Shown here one piece after another: positions 1-7,447 of a stretch of DNA of 63,606 bases (within the stretch, counting starts at the first letter, position 1; each line of letters starts with the position of its first letter). The stretch is taken from positions 577,333 through 640,938 of the forward strand of contig NZ_JYOA01000003.1 in NCBI RefSeq assembly GCF_000955805.1, read 5' to 3'. This stretch comes from Pseudomonas sp. 21. GTDB taxonomy: Bacteria > Pseudomonadota > Gammaproteobacteria > Pseudomonadales > Pseudomonadaceae. The notes below the pieces were generated by a model, which ran no database searches, was not told the origin of the DNA, and saw nothing but the letters and a program-made list of their open reading frames with translations. A program made the position numbers and the translations under genes.

Positions 1-20
1 GGCCCGCTCCTACAAGGTGC
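1..20. repeat. REP element, partial
   Basis: The window opens with the end of a Pseudomonas REP palindrome (GGCCCGCTCCTAC). The same GCTCCTAC/GTAGGAGC end recurs at many intergenic sites in this window. Only one arm is visible because the window starts inside the element. Confidence 0.6.
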
Positions 21-50
21 AATCCCGTCCGCCGGCGGGGGCGGATAAAT

Positions 51-86
51 AAAAAAGGCCGCTGCCGAGGGTGATGGCGAGCGGCC
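51..86 (-). terminator. Rho-independent terminator of the DUF1185 operon
   Basis: Read on the minus strand, a GGCCGCT/AGCGGCC stem (57-63 with 80-86) is followed by a run of T (complement of 51-56). It sits just past the stop of the flavin reductase gene, so the four-gene operon most likely ends here. Confidence 0.75.
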
Positions 87-96
87 CTGGAAAGCT

Positions 97-585
97 TCAG
101 CCGGCTATCTCGGGCAGCGCGCCGAGCTTGCCGCGGTGGTAGACCATTGGGGTGACCTCCTGCTCCGGCAGGATCAGGTTCTTCACCGCGCCGACGATGA
201 TCGCGTGGTCGCCGCCGTCGTATTCGCGCCACAGCTCGCATTCGATGATCGCGGTGGCCTTGGTCAGCAGCGGGTTGCCCAGCTCGCTCAGGCGCCACTC
301 GATGCCCTTGGCCTTCTCCTTGCCCTTCTTGGCGAAGGCGTAGGCCTCCGCCTGCTGGTCGGAGCACAGCAGGTGGATGGCGAACTGCTTGCTGTCCCGC
401 AGGATCGGGTAGGTGTCCGAGCCGTAGTTGGGGCAGAACAGCACCAGCGCCGGGTCGATGGACAGCGCGCTGAACGCGCTGGCGGTGATGCCGACGATCT
501 CGCCATCGGCATCCAGGGTGGTGACCACGGTGACGCCGGACGGGAAGGAGCCCATCACTTCTTTGTAGATGCCAGGTTCGATCAT
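97..585 (-). CDS. Flavin reductase family protein
   Basis: This 162-residue protein is a single FMN-binding split-barrel domain of the HpaC/flavin reductase type. The family signatures are the N-terminal PSGVTVVTT stretch, the TASAFSALS segment and a C-terminal YHRGKLGAL motif. Family members reduce FMN or FAD with NAD(P)H and normally feed a two-component monooxygenase. It is the last gene of a four-gene minus-strand operon and lies 13 bp after the aldehyde dehydrogenase. No oxygenase is present in the operon, so its partner is elsewhere or it has a different role. The domain call is firm; the substrate is unknown. Confidence 0.85.
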   Translation of the reverse strand: MIEPGIYKEVMGSFPSGVTVVTTLDADGEIVGITASAFSALSIDPALVLFCPNYGSDTYPILRDSKQFAIHLLCSDQQAEAYAFAKKGKEKAKGIEWRLSELGNPLLTKATAIIECELWREYDGGDHAIIVGAVKNLILPEQEVTPMVYHRGKLGALPEIAG

Positions 586-598
586 CTCGTCGCTCCTC

Positions 599-2080
599 TC
601 AGCGCATCACGAAGGGATCGGGCATGGGCGCCTGCGAGAGGTTGATCCACACCGTCTTCAGCTCGGTGTAGGCCAGCACCGAATCGATGCCGCTCTCGCG
701 GCCGTAGCCGCTGTTGTGGAAACCGCCGATGGGCGCCATGGCGGACACCGCGCGGTAGGTGTTGACCCAGATGATCCCGCTGCGAATGCCCCGGGCCATG
801 CGGTGGGCGCGACCCAGGTCGCGGGTCCAGATGCCGGCGGCGAGGCCGAACTGGGAGTCGTTGGCCATCGCCAGCGCTTCGGCCTCGTCCTTGAAACGAA
901 TGACCGAGGCGACGGGACCGAAGACTTCTTCCTGCATGATCTTCATCGAGTGGCTGTCGCACTCGAACAGGGTCGGCTCGTAGAACCAGCCCTCGGAGTC
1001 GATCGACGGACGCTTGCCCCCCAGGCGCAGGCGGGCGCCTTCGGCGAGGGCGTCGGCGACCAGGCCTTCGACCACGGCGAGCTGCTGAGCGGTGGCCATG
1101 GGGCCCATCTCGCTCTGCTCGTCCTGCGGGTTGCCGATGCGGATGCGCTGGGCGCGCTCCACCAGGCGGGCGACGAACTCGTCGTAGATCTCGTCCTGTA
1201 CCAGCAGGCGCGAGCCGGCGACGCAGCTCTGCCCGGAGGCGGCGTAGATGCCGGCCACGGCGCCGTTGATGGCGCTGTCCAGGTCGGCGTCGGCGAAGAT
1301 GATGTTGGGCGACTTGCCGCCCAGTTCCAGCGACAGCTTGGCGAAGTTCTCCGCGCTGCTGCGCACCACGTGGCGCGCGGTGGCGGCGCCGCCGGTGAAG
1401 GCGATCTTGCGCACCAGTGGGTGGCGGGTCAGCGCCGCGCCGGTGCTCGGGCCGAAGCCGGTGACCACGTTGACCACGCCGGCCGGGAAGCCCGCCTCGG
1501 TGGCCAGGCGGGCCAGCTCCAGAATGGTCGCCGAGGCGTGTTCCGACGGCTTGAGGACGATGGTGTTGCCGGCGGCGAGGGCCGGGGCCAGCTTGATCGC
1601 GGTCAGGTACAGCGGGCTGTTCCACGGGATGATCCCGGCGACCACGCCCAGCGGTTCGTGCACGGTGTAGGCGAACAGGTCGGGCTTATCCAGCGGCAGG
1701 GTCCCGCCTTCGAGCTTGTCGGCAAGGCCGGCCGTGTAATGGAAGAACTCCGGCAGGTAGCCGACCTGGCCGCGGGTCTCGCGGATCAGCTTGCCGTTGT
1801 CGCGGCTTTCCAGCTGCGCCAGGTGTTCCTTGTTCTCGGCGATCAGGTCGCCCAGGCGACGCAGCAGCTTGCCCCGCGCGGTGGCGGTGAGGCCGCGCCA
1901 CGCCGGGTCGTGGAAGGCTCGTTGTGCCGCTTGTACGGCGCGCTCGACATCGGCTTCGTCGGCATCGGGCAGCTCGGCCCAGGCTTGCGCACGGGCGGGG
2001 TCGAGGCTCTCGAAGGTCTTGCCGGAGACGGCGTCGACCCACTGGCCATCGATGAACATCTGGAAGCGTGCGAGGGTCAT
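599..2080 (-). CDS. Aldehyde dehydrogenase family protein
   Basis: This full-length 493-residue NAD(P)+-dependent aldehyde dehydrogenase has all catalytic landmarks: PWN with Asn154, the FTGG cofactor loop near 228-231, LELGGKSPN with general base Glu252, and GQSC with nucleophile Cys286. It also has the EEVFGPV motif. It oxidises an aldehyde to the acid. The start overlaps the hydrolase stop by 4 bp (ATGA), showing translational coupling. The substrate cannot be read from sequence. The operon context (hydrolase plus flavin reductase) suggests a step in an uncharacterised carbon-source pathway. Confidence 0.9.
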   Translation of the reverse strand: MTLARFQMFIDGQWVDAVSGKTFESLDPARAQAWAELPDADEADVERAVQAAQRAFHDPAWRGLTATARGKLLRRLGDLIAENKEHLAQLESRDNGKLIRETRGQVGYLPEFFHYTAGLADKLEGGTLPLDKPDLFAYTVHEPLGVVAGIIPWNSPLYLTAIKLAPALAAGNTIVLKPSEHASATILELARLATEAGFPAGVVNVVTGFGPSTGAALTRHPLVRKIAFTGGAATARHVVRSSAENFAKLSLELGGKSPNIIFADADLDSAINGAVAGIYAASGQSCVAGSRLLVQDEIYDEFVARLVERAQRIRIGNPQDEQSEMGPMATAQQLAVVEGLVADALAEGARLRLGGKRPSIDSEGWFYEPTLFECDSHSMKIMQEEVFGPVASVIRFKDEAEALAMANDSQFGLAAGIWTRDLGRAHRMARGIRSGIIWVNTYRAVSAMAPIGGFHNSGYGRESGIDSVLAYTELKTVWINLSQAPMPDPFVMR

Positions 2081-2910
2081 GCGACATTCCCCTGTACGTG
2101 ATTCTTGGAAACCTGCGCCTGTTGCAGGAAGTCGAGCAGCATCTGGTTGACCAGCCGCGGCGACTCCACCGGCATCATGTGGCGCTGCTCGTCGAGCACC
2201 GTCACCCTGGCACCCGGAATGCGTTCGGCCAGTTCCGTGGCCATCTTCGGCGTCGAGCCCGGGTCCAGCTCGCCGGTGGCGACCAGGGTCGGCACCTTGA
2301 TGCTGCCCAGGTCGTCGACCCGGTACATGTCCTGCGTGGCGAACAGCGTGTAAGTAGTCAGATAGCCCTGCGGATCGTTGCTGGCAAGGGTCTGGCGGAT
2401 CGCGGCGATCTGCGCCGGGTTGGCGGCCTGGTACTCGCGGCTGAACCAGCGCGACAGGGCGGCCTCGGCGTTGGCGTCCGGGCCGTGCTCGGCGGCCTGG
2501 CGGGTCCGCTCGATCACGCCGGCGCGCTGTTCGGCGCTGCGGTTGAACACGCTGTTCAATACCACAAGGCCGTCCAGGCGCTCGGGGTAGTGCAGGGCGA
2601 AGGCCCGCGCCACCAGACCGCCCATGGAGAAACCGATGACCATCGCGCTGGTCACGCCCAGGTGGTCGAGCAGCTCGCGCAACTGGTCGGCATAACCGAC
2701 CAGCCCACAGTCCGGCTGCGGCAGCTGACTCGCGCCATGGCCCAGCATGTCATAGGCGATGACCTGGAAATGCGGGGCCAGACCGACGATCTGGCCGCCC
2801 CACATTTCCTTGTTCAGGCCGACGCCGTGGATCAGTACCACGGGGTGGCCCTGGCCGGTCGCCAGGTAACTGGTGCCGGCCGGTGTGCGTTCAGCGGTGA
2901 GCCGAATCAT
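2077..2910 (-). CDS. Alpha/beta fold hydrolase
   Basis: This is an alpha/beta hydrolase of about 277 residues. It has the oxyanion-hole LIHGVG segment near 26-31, a GFSMGG nucleophile elbow with Ser95, a candidate acid in GELDPG and a C-terminal candidate His in QRHMMP. The frame stays open to a GTG at 2937. I chose the ATG at 2910 because AGGAG lies about 6 bases before it and the family fold begins right there. It is the second gene of the DUF1185 operon and overlaps the aldehyde dehydrogenase by 4 bp. It probably hydrolyses an ester, lactone or C-C bond of the pathway intermediate. Confidence 0.85.
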   Translation of the reverse strand: MIRLTAERTPAGTSYLATGQGHPVVLIHGVGLNKEMWGGQIVGLAPHFQVIAYDMLGHGASQLPQPDCGLVGYADQLRELLDHLGVTSAMVIGFSMGGLVARAFALHYPERLDGLVVLNSVFNRSAEQRAGVIERTRQAAEHGPDANAEAALSRWFSREYQAANPAQIAAIRQTLASNDPQGYLTTYTLFATQDMYRVDDLGSIKVPTLVATGELDPGSTPKMATELAERIPGARVTVLDEQRHMMPVESPRLVNQMLLDFLQQAQVSKNHVQGNVA

Positions 2911-2933
2911 GGAGCGCTCCTGCACGGTGTGGA

Positions 2934-3524
2934 TCACTGAGCCTGTTCGGCGGCCAGTTCTTCCAGGTCGATGTAACGGTTGCCGATGCGCGGGTGCAGA
3001 CGGCCACCGTCGGCGGCGCCCAGGACCACGACGATCTCGTCGGCACGCGGGGCGTCTTCGATCTGCATTTCCAGGGTGATGTAGTGCGAACGCAGGCCTT
3101 CGTCGTCCTTGTGCATCATCGGGATCTGGATCGAGGTGCCGGGGCCGCCGCGCTTGTTGGTGAAGCTCAGGTAGCTCTTGGCGTCGACCGCCTTGCGGTA
3201 GTGGTTGCCGAAACGCAGGGTGTGGATGACCGCGGAAGCGTGCTCGATCTCGCCATCGGCGCCGACCACGGCGGCCTTGCCGTAGGCCTGGATCTTGTCA
3301 GCGCCACCGATGGCGGCAGTCAGGCGCTCGACCATCAGCGCGCCCAGCTCGGAGCAGTGGGCCTTGATCTCGGGCTTGAGGTCTTCGACGAAGCCGCGAC
3401 CGGCCCACGGGTTCTTGATCACCACGGCCAGGCCGACCATGGTCACCGGCGTGTCGGTGGCCTTGCCGGCTTCGATGAAGGTCTGCTCGCTGTAGGTGAC
3501 GATCTTGCGAATCTCGAAACTCAT
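2934..3524 (-). CDS. Amino acid synthesis (AA_synth, DUF1185) family protein
   Basis: This 196-residue protein matches PF06684 along its length. Family structures show a variant of the chorismate-mutase-like fold, and a role in amino-acid metabolism has only been proposed. Recognisable stretches are MVGLAVVIKNPWAGR, the YGKAAVVG segment and a Gly-rich region in the middle. It is the promoter-proximal gene of the minus-strand operon and is followed 23 bp later by the hydrolase. No catalytic residues are established for the family, so I assign no reaction. The palindrome at 3571-3590 is the likely operator. Confidence 0.85.
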   Translation of the reverse strand: MSFEIRKIVTYSEQTFIEAGKATDTPVTMVGLAVVIKNPWAGRGFVEDLKPEIKAHCSELGALMVERLTAAIGGADKIQAYGKAAVVGADGEIEHASAVIHTLRFGNHYRKAVDAKSYLSFTNKRGGPGTSIQIPMMHKDDEGLRSHYITLEMQIEDAPRADEIVVVLGAADGGRLHPRIGNRYIDLEELAAEQAQ

Positions 3525-3570
3525 GGGTCGCTCCAGTTGTGACTTCGGCTGGGTGGGGGAAGGGATTCGG

Positions 3571-3590
3571 TATCATGGTATACCATAATA
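3571..3590. promoter_or_regulatory. Perfect palindromic operator upstream of the DUF1185 operon
   Basis: ATGGTATACCAT at 3575-3586 is a perfect 12-bp palindrome. It extends to 20 bp with a single mismatched pair (TAT.…ATA at the ends). It lies 47-66 bp before the operon start, over an AT-rich candidate core promoter. TGGT-N2-ACCA is the usual half-site arrangement of GntR/FCD-type repressors of catabolic operons. No GntR gene lies nearby, so the regulator is inferred. Confidence 0.6.
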
Positions 3591-3790
3591 CAGTTTGCGC
3601 AAGGCGTATTTGCCGTCGGGCCGGAGCGCCCGGAGCCAGCAGTGGCGGGGGGTGTGTGGGAGTGCGGGGAGGACAGGCGACAGGCGGTCGCGGGGAAAAA
3701 CCGTCGTTTCGGCGGCTTCGGTAGCGCGGTATCCTTGCTGCCATCAGCCGGCGCGCTTGGCGCCGGAGCCTTGTTGGAGAGTCTTCGAGC

Positions 3791-4075
3791 ATGAAACAGG
3801 AAATCGCCACCGTGACCGTCAGCGCCGAGCACTGGGGGCGCGAGGCCGAAGCGGTGGATAACGCCCGCGTGACGGTGACCCTCAGCGCGCCGGAGGAGGG
3901 TGTGATCGAGGTCAGTTTCAAGGGCCAGCTGGACGCGCCGGAGGAGCCGACCCACGTCTGTGTGACGCTGGAGAACGGGCTTTCCTATTACGGTGAGATC
4001 CAGGGCGGCGAGGCGAGCGAGGAGGGTGGGTCGATTCGCTTCGAGGGCGAGTTGATCGATCTGGAAGGGTTCTGA
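3791..4075 (+). CDS. Conserved hypothetical protein, 94 residues
   Basis: This is a small acidic protein with no signal peptide, membrane segment or motif I recognise. The sequence alternates short beta-like stretches (ATVTVSAEHW, ARVTVTLS, RFEGELIDL). A plausible ribosome site (TTGGAGAG) lies about 10 bases before the ATG. Codon usage fits the GC-rich host and the gene stands alone between the DUF1185 operon promoter and a repeat-filled gap. Function unknown. Confidence 0.65.
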   Translation: MKQEIATVTVSAEHWGREAEAVDNARVTVTLSAPEEGVIEVSFKGQLDAPEEPTHVCVTLENGLSYYGEIQGGEASEEGGSIRFEGELIDLEGF

Positions 4076-4114
4076 GCCCTTCGTCTACCCGCTCAGCGCG
4101 GACGCTCGGCTCAT

Positions 4115-4176
4115 TGTAGGAGCGGGCCATGCCCGCGATCCGTCGGCAGGGGCGACGTCTGTGTCGACTCCTACAA
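4115..4176. repeat. REP element
   Basis: The left arm TGTAGGAGCGGGCCATGCC and the distant right arm GACTCCTACA bracket about 60 bp in the gap after the 94-residue gene. It belongs to the GTAGGAGCG family of dispersed palindromes in this window. Confidence 0.7.
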
Positions 4177-4179
4177 TGC

Positions 4180-4430
4180 AGGTTCTTGCTGCTTCTGCGT
4201 GGGATTATTCTGCGTCGCTTCGGCGTGCGCGCCGACCTCTGGTTTCGCCCCCTCGGGCGAGTCCCTTTTGTCAAACGTCGGATAGCCGCCCTCACAAAAG
4301 GAACCAAAAAGTCTTGCCCCGGACATCCGGTTTTTCGCTTAGGCGAAAAATTCTCTCCTGAACGGGGCGGCTCGGAGTGCGCGGATGTTTCGCTGGAAAT
4401 CTTTTTAGCACCAACTCCAGTTCCAAGGCT
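4180..4430. repeat. Dispersed noncoding repeat with two internal hairpins
   Basis: This 250-bp noncoding stretch contains a segment I recognise as widespread in Pseudomonas and Xanthomonas intergenic DNA (CAAAAGGAACCAAAAAGTCT). It has a perfect inverted repeat TTTTTCGC-TTAG-GCGAAAAA at 4331-4350. A second arm pair, CCTTTTGT/ACAAAAGG, lies around 4264-4302. Spurious open frames cross it, but none has a ribosome site or a recognisable product. Confidence 0.5.
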
Positions 4431-4470
4431 GCAGTGACCGAATACTTGTTGCGTTATCCGAGCACTCAAT

Positions 4471-4498
4471 AAAAAACCGGCCCCCTGGGCCGGTTTTT
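4471..4498. terminator. Bidirectional terminator
   Basis: AAAAAACCGGCC-CCCT-GGGCCGGTTTTT forms a GC stem with A- and T-runs on either side. It sits 20 bp beyond the stop of the minus-strand lipoprotein gene and can terminate it. Confidence 0.8.
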
Positions 4499-4517
4499 CA
4501 TTGCCTGTGCATAACCT

Positions 4518-4910
4518 TCACTGCTGCTGCGGGACCATTCCCTCGATGCGCTTGGCGAAGGCATTGGCCAGCGGGCCATCGGCGAGCAGCAGCAGGTAGT
4601 CGTGCTCGGACTTGGCCGCCGGGGCGATCTGGTATTTCAGGGTGCCCGAGGCCACCTGGCCGACCACCGGTACGGTCAGGGTGCCGACGCACTCCAGCAC
4701 GCCGCTGTCCGGGTCCTTGTCGATGATGGCCACGTCCTTCAACTCGGCCTTGCTCAGCGCGTCGGACTGGGCGGAAAGTGCGCCGGACAGGAAGATCTTC
4801 ACCAGCTGGTTCTTCACGTCGTCCGAGCCGCAGACCTTGGCCTCGTTGCCTCCGCAGGCGCTCAGCAGCGCGGCGGCGGCCAGGACGGCCGACAATTTCA
4901 ATACGTTCAT
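4518..4910 (-). CDS. Putative small lipoprotein
   Basis: This 130-residue protein has a type II signal peptide: a hydrophobic stretch at residues 5-17 and lipobox LSAC with Cys19. Two further cysteines (VCGSDD and LECVG) could form a periplasmic disulfide. The rest is a soluble domain I do not recognise. It is monocistronic, with the terminator at 4471-4498 behind it. Confidence 0.75.
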   Translation of the reverse strand: MNVLKLSAVLAAAALLSACGGNEAKVCGSDDVKNQLVKIFLSGALSAQSDALSKAELKDVAIIDKDPDSGVLECVGTLTVPVVGQVASGTLKYQIAPAAKSEHDYLLLLADGPLANAFAKRIEGMVPQQQ

Positions 4911-4980
4911 CTATCCACCCTGTGGCGTTCCATGATGGCCATTGGATAGGAAAAGGCAGGAAAAATTCCCTGCCGCACCA

Positions 4981-5012
4981 TCCCGTTTCGCTACCCAGTT
5001 GGCGAAACGGGA
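4981..5012. repeat. Inverted repeat downstream of the chemoreceptor gene
   Basis: TCCCGTTTCGC and GCGAAACGGGA form an 11-bp perfect stem with a 10-base loop, 17 bp past the chemoreceptor stop. There is no clear T-run on either strand. It may be a weak terminator or an mRNA 3'-end stabiliser. Confidence 0.5.
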
Positions 5013-5028
5013 GAGGGACTGCCGGTCT

Positions 5029-6651
5029 TCAGACCACGAAGCGCGCCACCATCCCGTTCAGGTCCACGGCCAGGCGCGACAGTTCCTGGCTCGCCGCGCT
5101 GGTCTGGGTGGCGCCGGCCGAGGTCTGGGTTGCCAGGTCGCGGATGTTCAGCAGGTTGCGGTCCACCTCGCGGGCGACCTGGGCCTGTTCCTCGGTGGCG
5201 CTGGCGATCACCAGGTTGCGCTCGTTGATCAGCGACATGCGCTCCAGGATCACCTGCAACGAGGCGCCTGCCTCGCCGGTGCGGCTGACGGTGCGCTCGG
5301 CGTGGGCGGTGCTGCTGAGCAGGGCGGCGACGGTGCGATCGCTGCCGTTCTGGATGGCCGACACCAGCTCCTCGATCTCGCGGGTCGAGCTCTGGGTGCG
5401 TTGGGCCAGCGAGCGCACCTCGTCGGCGACCACTGCGAAGCCGCGGCCGGCCTCGCCGGCGCGAGCGGCTTCGATGGCCGCGTTGAGCGCCAGCAGGTTG
5501 GTCTGCTCGGCGACGCTGCGGATCACCTCCAGCACCTTGCCGATGTCCTGCGCCTGGTTCGCCAGCGCTTCTGCCTGCTGCGACGCCTGGCCTACTTCGC
5601 CGGCCAGGGTGCCGATGGCGTTGGAGGTTTCGTCCACCCGCTCGCTGCCGCTGCGGGCGGCGTCGATGGCCTCGCGGGAGGCGGCGGAAGTGGACGCCGC
5701 GTTGCTGGCCACTTCTTCCACTGCGCTGGTCATCTGGTTGACGGCGGTGGCGGCCATTTCGATCTGGTCGCTCTGCTGCTGCAGCGCGCGGCTGCTTTCC
5801 TCCATCACGCTATGCATCTCCTCGGCGGCGGAAGCCAGCTGGCTGGCCGAGTTGCCGATGCCGCGAATGGTCTCGCGCAGGCTGTTCTGCATGTCCGCCA
5901 GGGCATTGAGCAACTGCGCCGGCTCGTCACGACCCTCGACCGTGAAGCGCTGGCTGAGGTCGCCACTGGCGATGGTCCGGGCCACGCGCACCGCCTGGTT
6001 GAGTGGCACGACGATGCTGCGGGTGAGTTGCCAGGCGAGCAGCAGGGTCAGGCCGACGCTCAGCAACAGCACCGTGCCGACCACCAGCCGGCCACCCTGG
6101 TATTGCTCCACTGCGCGGTCGGCGGCAGCGGCGGCACCGTTGCGGTTGAGGTCGATCAGGGCGGTCAGGCGCTTGTTCAGCTCCGCGCCCTGCTGGGCGA
6201 TGTTGCCGTTGAGGATGTGCAGCGCGCCTTCGTTGTCATCCTGGCGGATCTTCTCCAGCAACTGGTCGACGTACCCGAGGTAGCCGTCCAGCGCCTGGCG
6301 CAGCTCATCGGTGCGCTGTTGCTCCTCGGCGCTGAGGATCAGTCGGCGGTAGTCGGCGAGCACCTTGTCCTTGTCCTGCCGCGCCTCGGCGATCAGGCCC
6401 AGGCTGCGCTCGCGGGCGGCGCTGTCGTGGTTGACCAGCAGGCGCATGGATTCCAGGCGGATGCGGGCGATGTCGCCCGACAGCTGGTTCATCTGGTTGA
6501 TGCTCAGCAGCCAGTTGCTGTCGATTTCTTCGGAAGCGCCGCGCAGGGTCGAGAGCTTGTACAGCGAGAACAGCCCAAGGAACACCAGGAGCAGGCCCAT
6601 GACGGCGAAACCCAGGGACGCGCGGCGGCCAATTGTCATGCTTCTGAACAT
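5029..6651 (-). CDS. Methyl-accepting chemotaxis protein with four-helix-bundle sensor
   Basis: This 540-residue inner-membrane chemoreceptor begins with TM1 at about residues 12-31, followed by a periplasmic helical bundle (about 32-186) of the 4HB_MCP type. TM2 spans about 188-208, a HAMP domain follows (about 209-262), and then a long cytoplasmic coiled coil. The conserved hairpin tip is near 381-416 ([19 protein letters not shown]). It signals to a CheA/CheW array. The ligand is not predictable. The gene is monocistronic; no che genes adjoin it, and the nearby wspA belongs to a different pathway. Confidence 0.92.
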   Translation of the reverse strand: MFRSMTIGRRASLGFAVMGLLLVFLGLFSLYKLSTLRGASEEIDSNWLLSINQMNQLSGDIARIRLESMRLLVNHDSAARERSLGLIAEARQDKDKVLADYRRLILSAEEQQRTDELRQALDGYLGYVDQLLEKIRQDDNEGALHILNGNIAQQGAELNKRLTALIDLNRNGAAAAADRAVEQYQGGRLVVGTVLLLSVGLTLLLAWQLTRSIVVPLNQAVRVARTIASGDLSQRFTVEGRDEPAQLLNALADMQNSLRETIRGIGNSASQLASAAEEMHSVMEESSRALQQQSDQIEMAATAVNQMTSAVEEVASNAASTSAASREAIDAARSGSERVDETSNAIGTLAGEVGQASQQAEALANQAQDIGKVLEVIRSVAEQTNLLALNAAIEAARAGEAGRGFAVVADEVRSLAQRTQSSTREIEELVSAIQNGSDRTVAALLSSTAHAERTVSRTGEAGASLQVILERMSLINERNLVIASATEEQAQVAREVDRNLLNIRDLATQTSAGATQTSAASQELSRLAVDLNGMVARFVV

Positions 6652-6711
6652 CGTGAATTTCCCTTTTCTTCATCCATTGTGTTGGGGCCTGTGGCCCTGC
6701 CATGCACGGTG

Positions 6712-6739
6712 ATGGCGCAGTGATATTACTGGGCGCCAT
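6712..6739. repeat. 28-bp imperfect palindrome before the chemoreceptor gene
   Basis: ATGGCGC..AGT-N6-ACT..GCGCCAT forms a long dyad 60-90 bp upstream of the minus-strand chemoreceptor. On the plus strand it is followed by six T residues, so it could fold as a terminator in that direction. No plus-strand gene precedes it. An operator role for the chemoreceptor is equally possible. Confidence 0.45.
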
Positions 6740-6806
6740 TTTTTCGCAGCAGTGGCAAAACAGGACTAGCAGACGAAAAACCTGTCCGCTTTGGGGAGGG
6801 GATCAT

Positions 6807-7244
6807 TCAGACGAGCGTGATCCAGGCCAGCACGGCGTAGCGCCCGACCTTGGCGACGGTGACCAGCAGCAGGAAGCGCCACAAGGGTTCGCGCATGACG
6901 CCGGCGATCAGCGTCAGCGGGTCGCCAATCACCGGCGCCCAGCTCAGCAGCAACGACCAACTGCCGAAGCGCCGGTAGTGGCGCTGGGCTTTTGCCAGCG
7001 CCGCATCGCTCACCGGAAACCAGCGGCTGCCGTGCCAGCGCTCTATTCCACGCCCTAGCAACCAGTTCACCAGGGAACCGAGCACGTTGCCCAGGCTCGC
7101 CGCCAGCAGCAGCGACCACAGGGGGTACTGACCGCCCAGCAGCAGGCCGACCAGCACGGCCTCCGATTGCAGCGGCAGCAGGGTGGCGGCGACGAAGGCG
7201 GAGAGGAAGAGACCGGCGTGGGCGGCGAGGGCTAGGCTGAACAT
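6807..7244 (-). CDS. YqaA family membrane protein
   Basis: This 145-residue integral membrane protein is of the YqaA type (COG1238, related to the DedA/VTT superfamily). Hydrophobic segments lie at about residues 3-20, 29-65 and 120-142. The family signature GSWSLLLSWAPVIGDPLT sits near the re-entrant region (about 93-110), with GNVLGSLVNWLLGRG near 52-66. Relatives act in membrane lipid or envelope homeostasis, but the precise role is unknown. The gene is divergent from wspA across a 203-bp spacer that must hold both promoters. Confidence 0.88.
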   Translation of the reverse strand: MFSLALAAHAGLFLSAFVAATLLPLQSEAVLVGLLLGGQYPLWSLLLAASLGNVLGSLVNWLLGRGIERWHGSRWFPVSDAALAKAQRHYRRFGSWSLLLSWAPVIGDPLTLIAGVMREPLWRFLLLVTVAKVGRYAVLAWITLV

Positions 7245-7447
7245 CGGCTGAGGGGGAAAGGCAACAGTGGGCGGTCAGAATGACAGGAACCGTCGTACTA
7301 AAAATTTGGAATAAAGAGACGAGCTTCGGGCGTCTCCAGATACTATATGTCCTATCTTGCTGAGGACTTGGTAGGAATTTACATTCGCGCGATGCTGCGC
7401 CCGAATGAAATGTCCGTCGGCATGCCACACATCTTCTGGGGAACGCT

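Noticed and set aside
569..2101. Long plus-strand open frame (510 codons) opposite the aldehyde dehydrogenase
   Set aside because: Shadow of a well-defined gene in GC-rich DNA. It has no ribosome site, and its composition is Gly/Ala/Arg/Asp-rich with no domain.
4129..4437. Plus-strand frame of 102 codons in the repeat region
   Set aside because: It lies in the dispersed repeat, lacks a ribosome site, and its Arg/Pro-rich product resembles the usual spurious translations of this repeat.
7245..7447. GAGACG…CGTCTC hairpin (about 7316-7337) as a wsp riboswitch
   Set aside because: Only a 6-bp stem, with no conserved aptamer features; insufficient to call a riboswitch.
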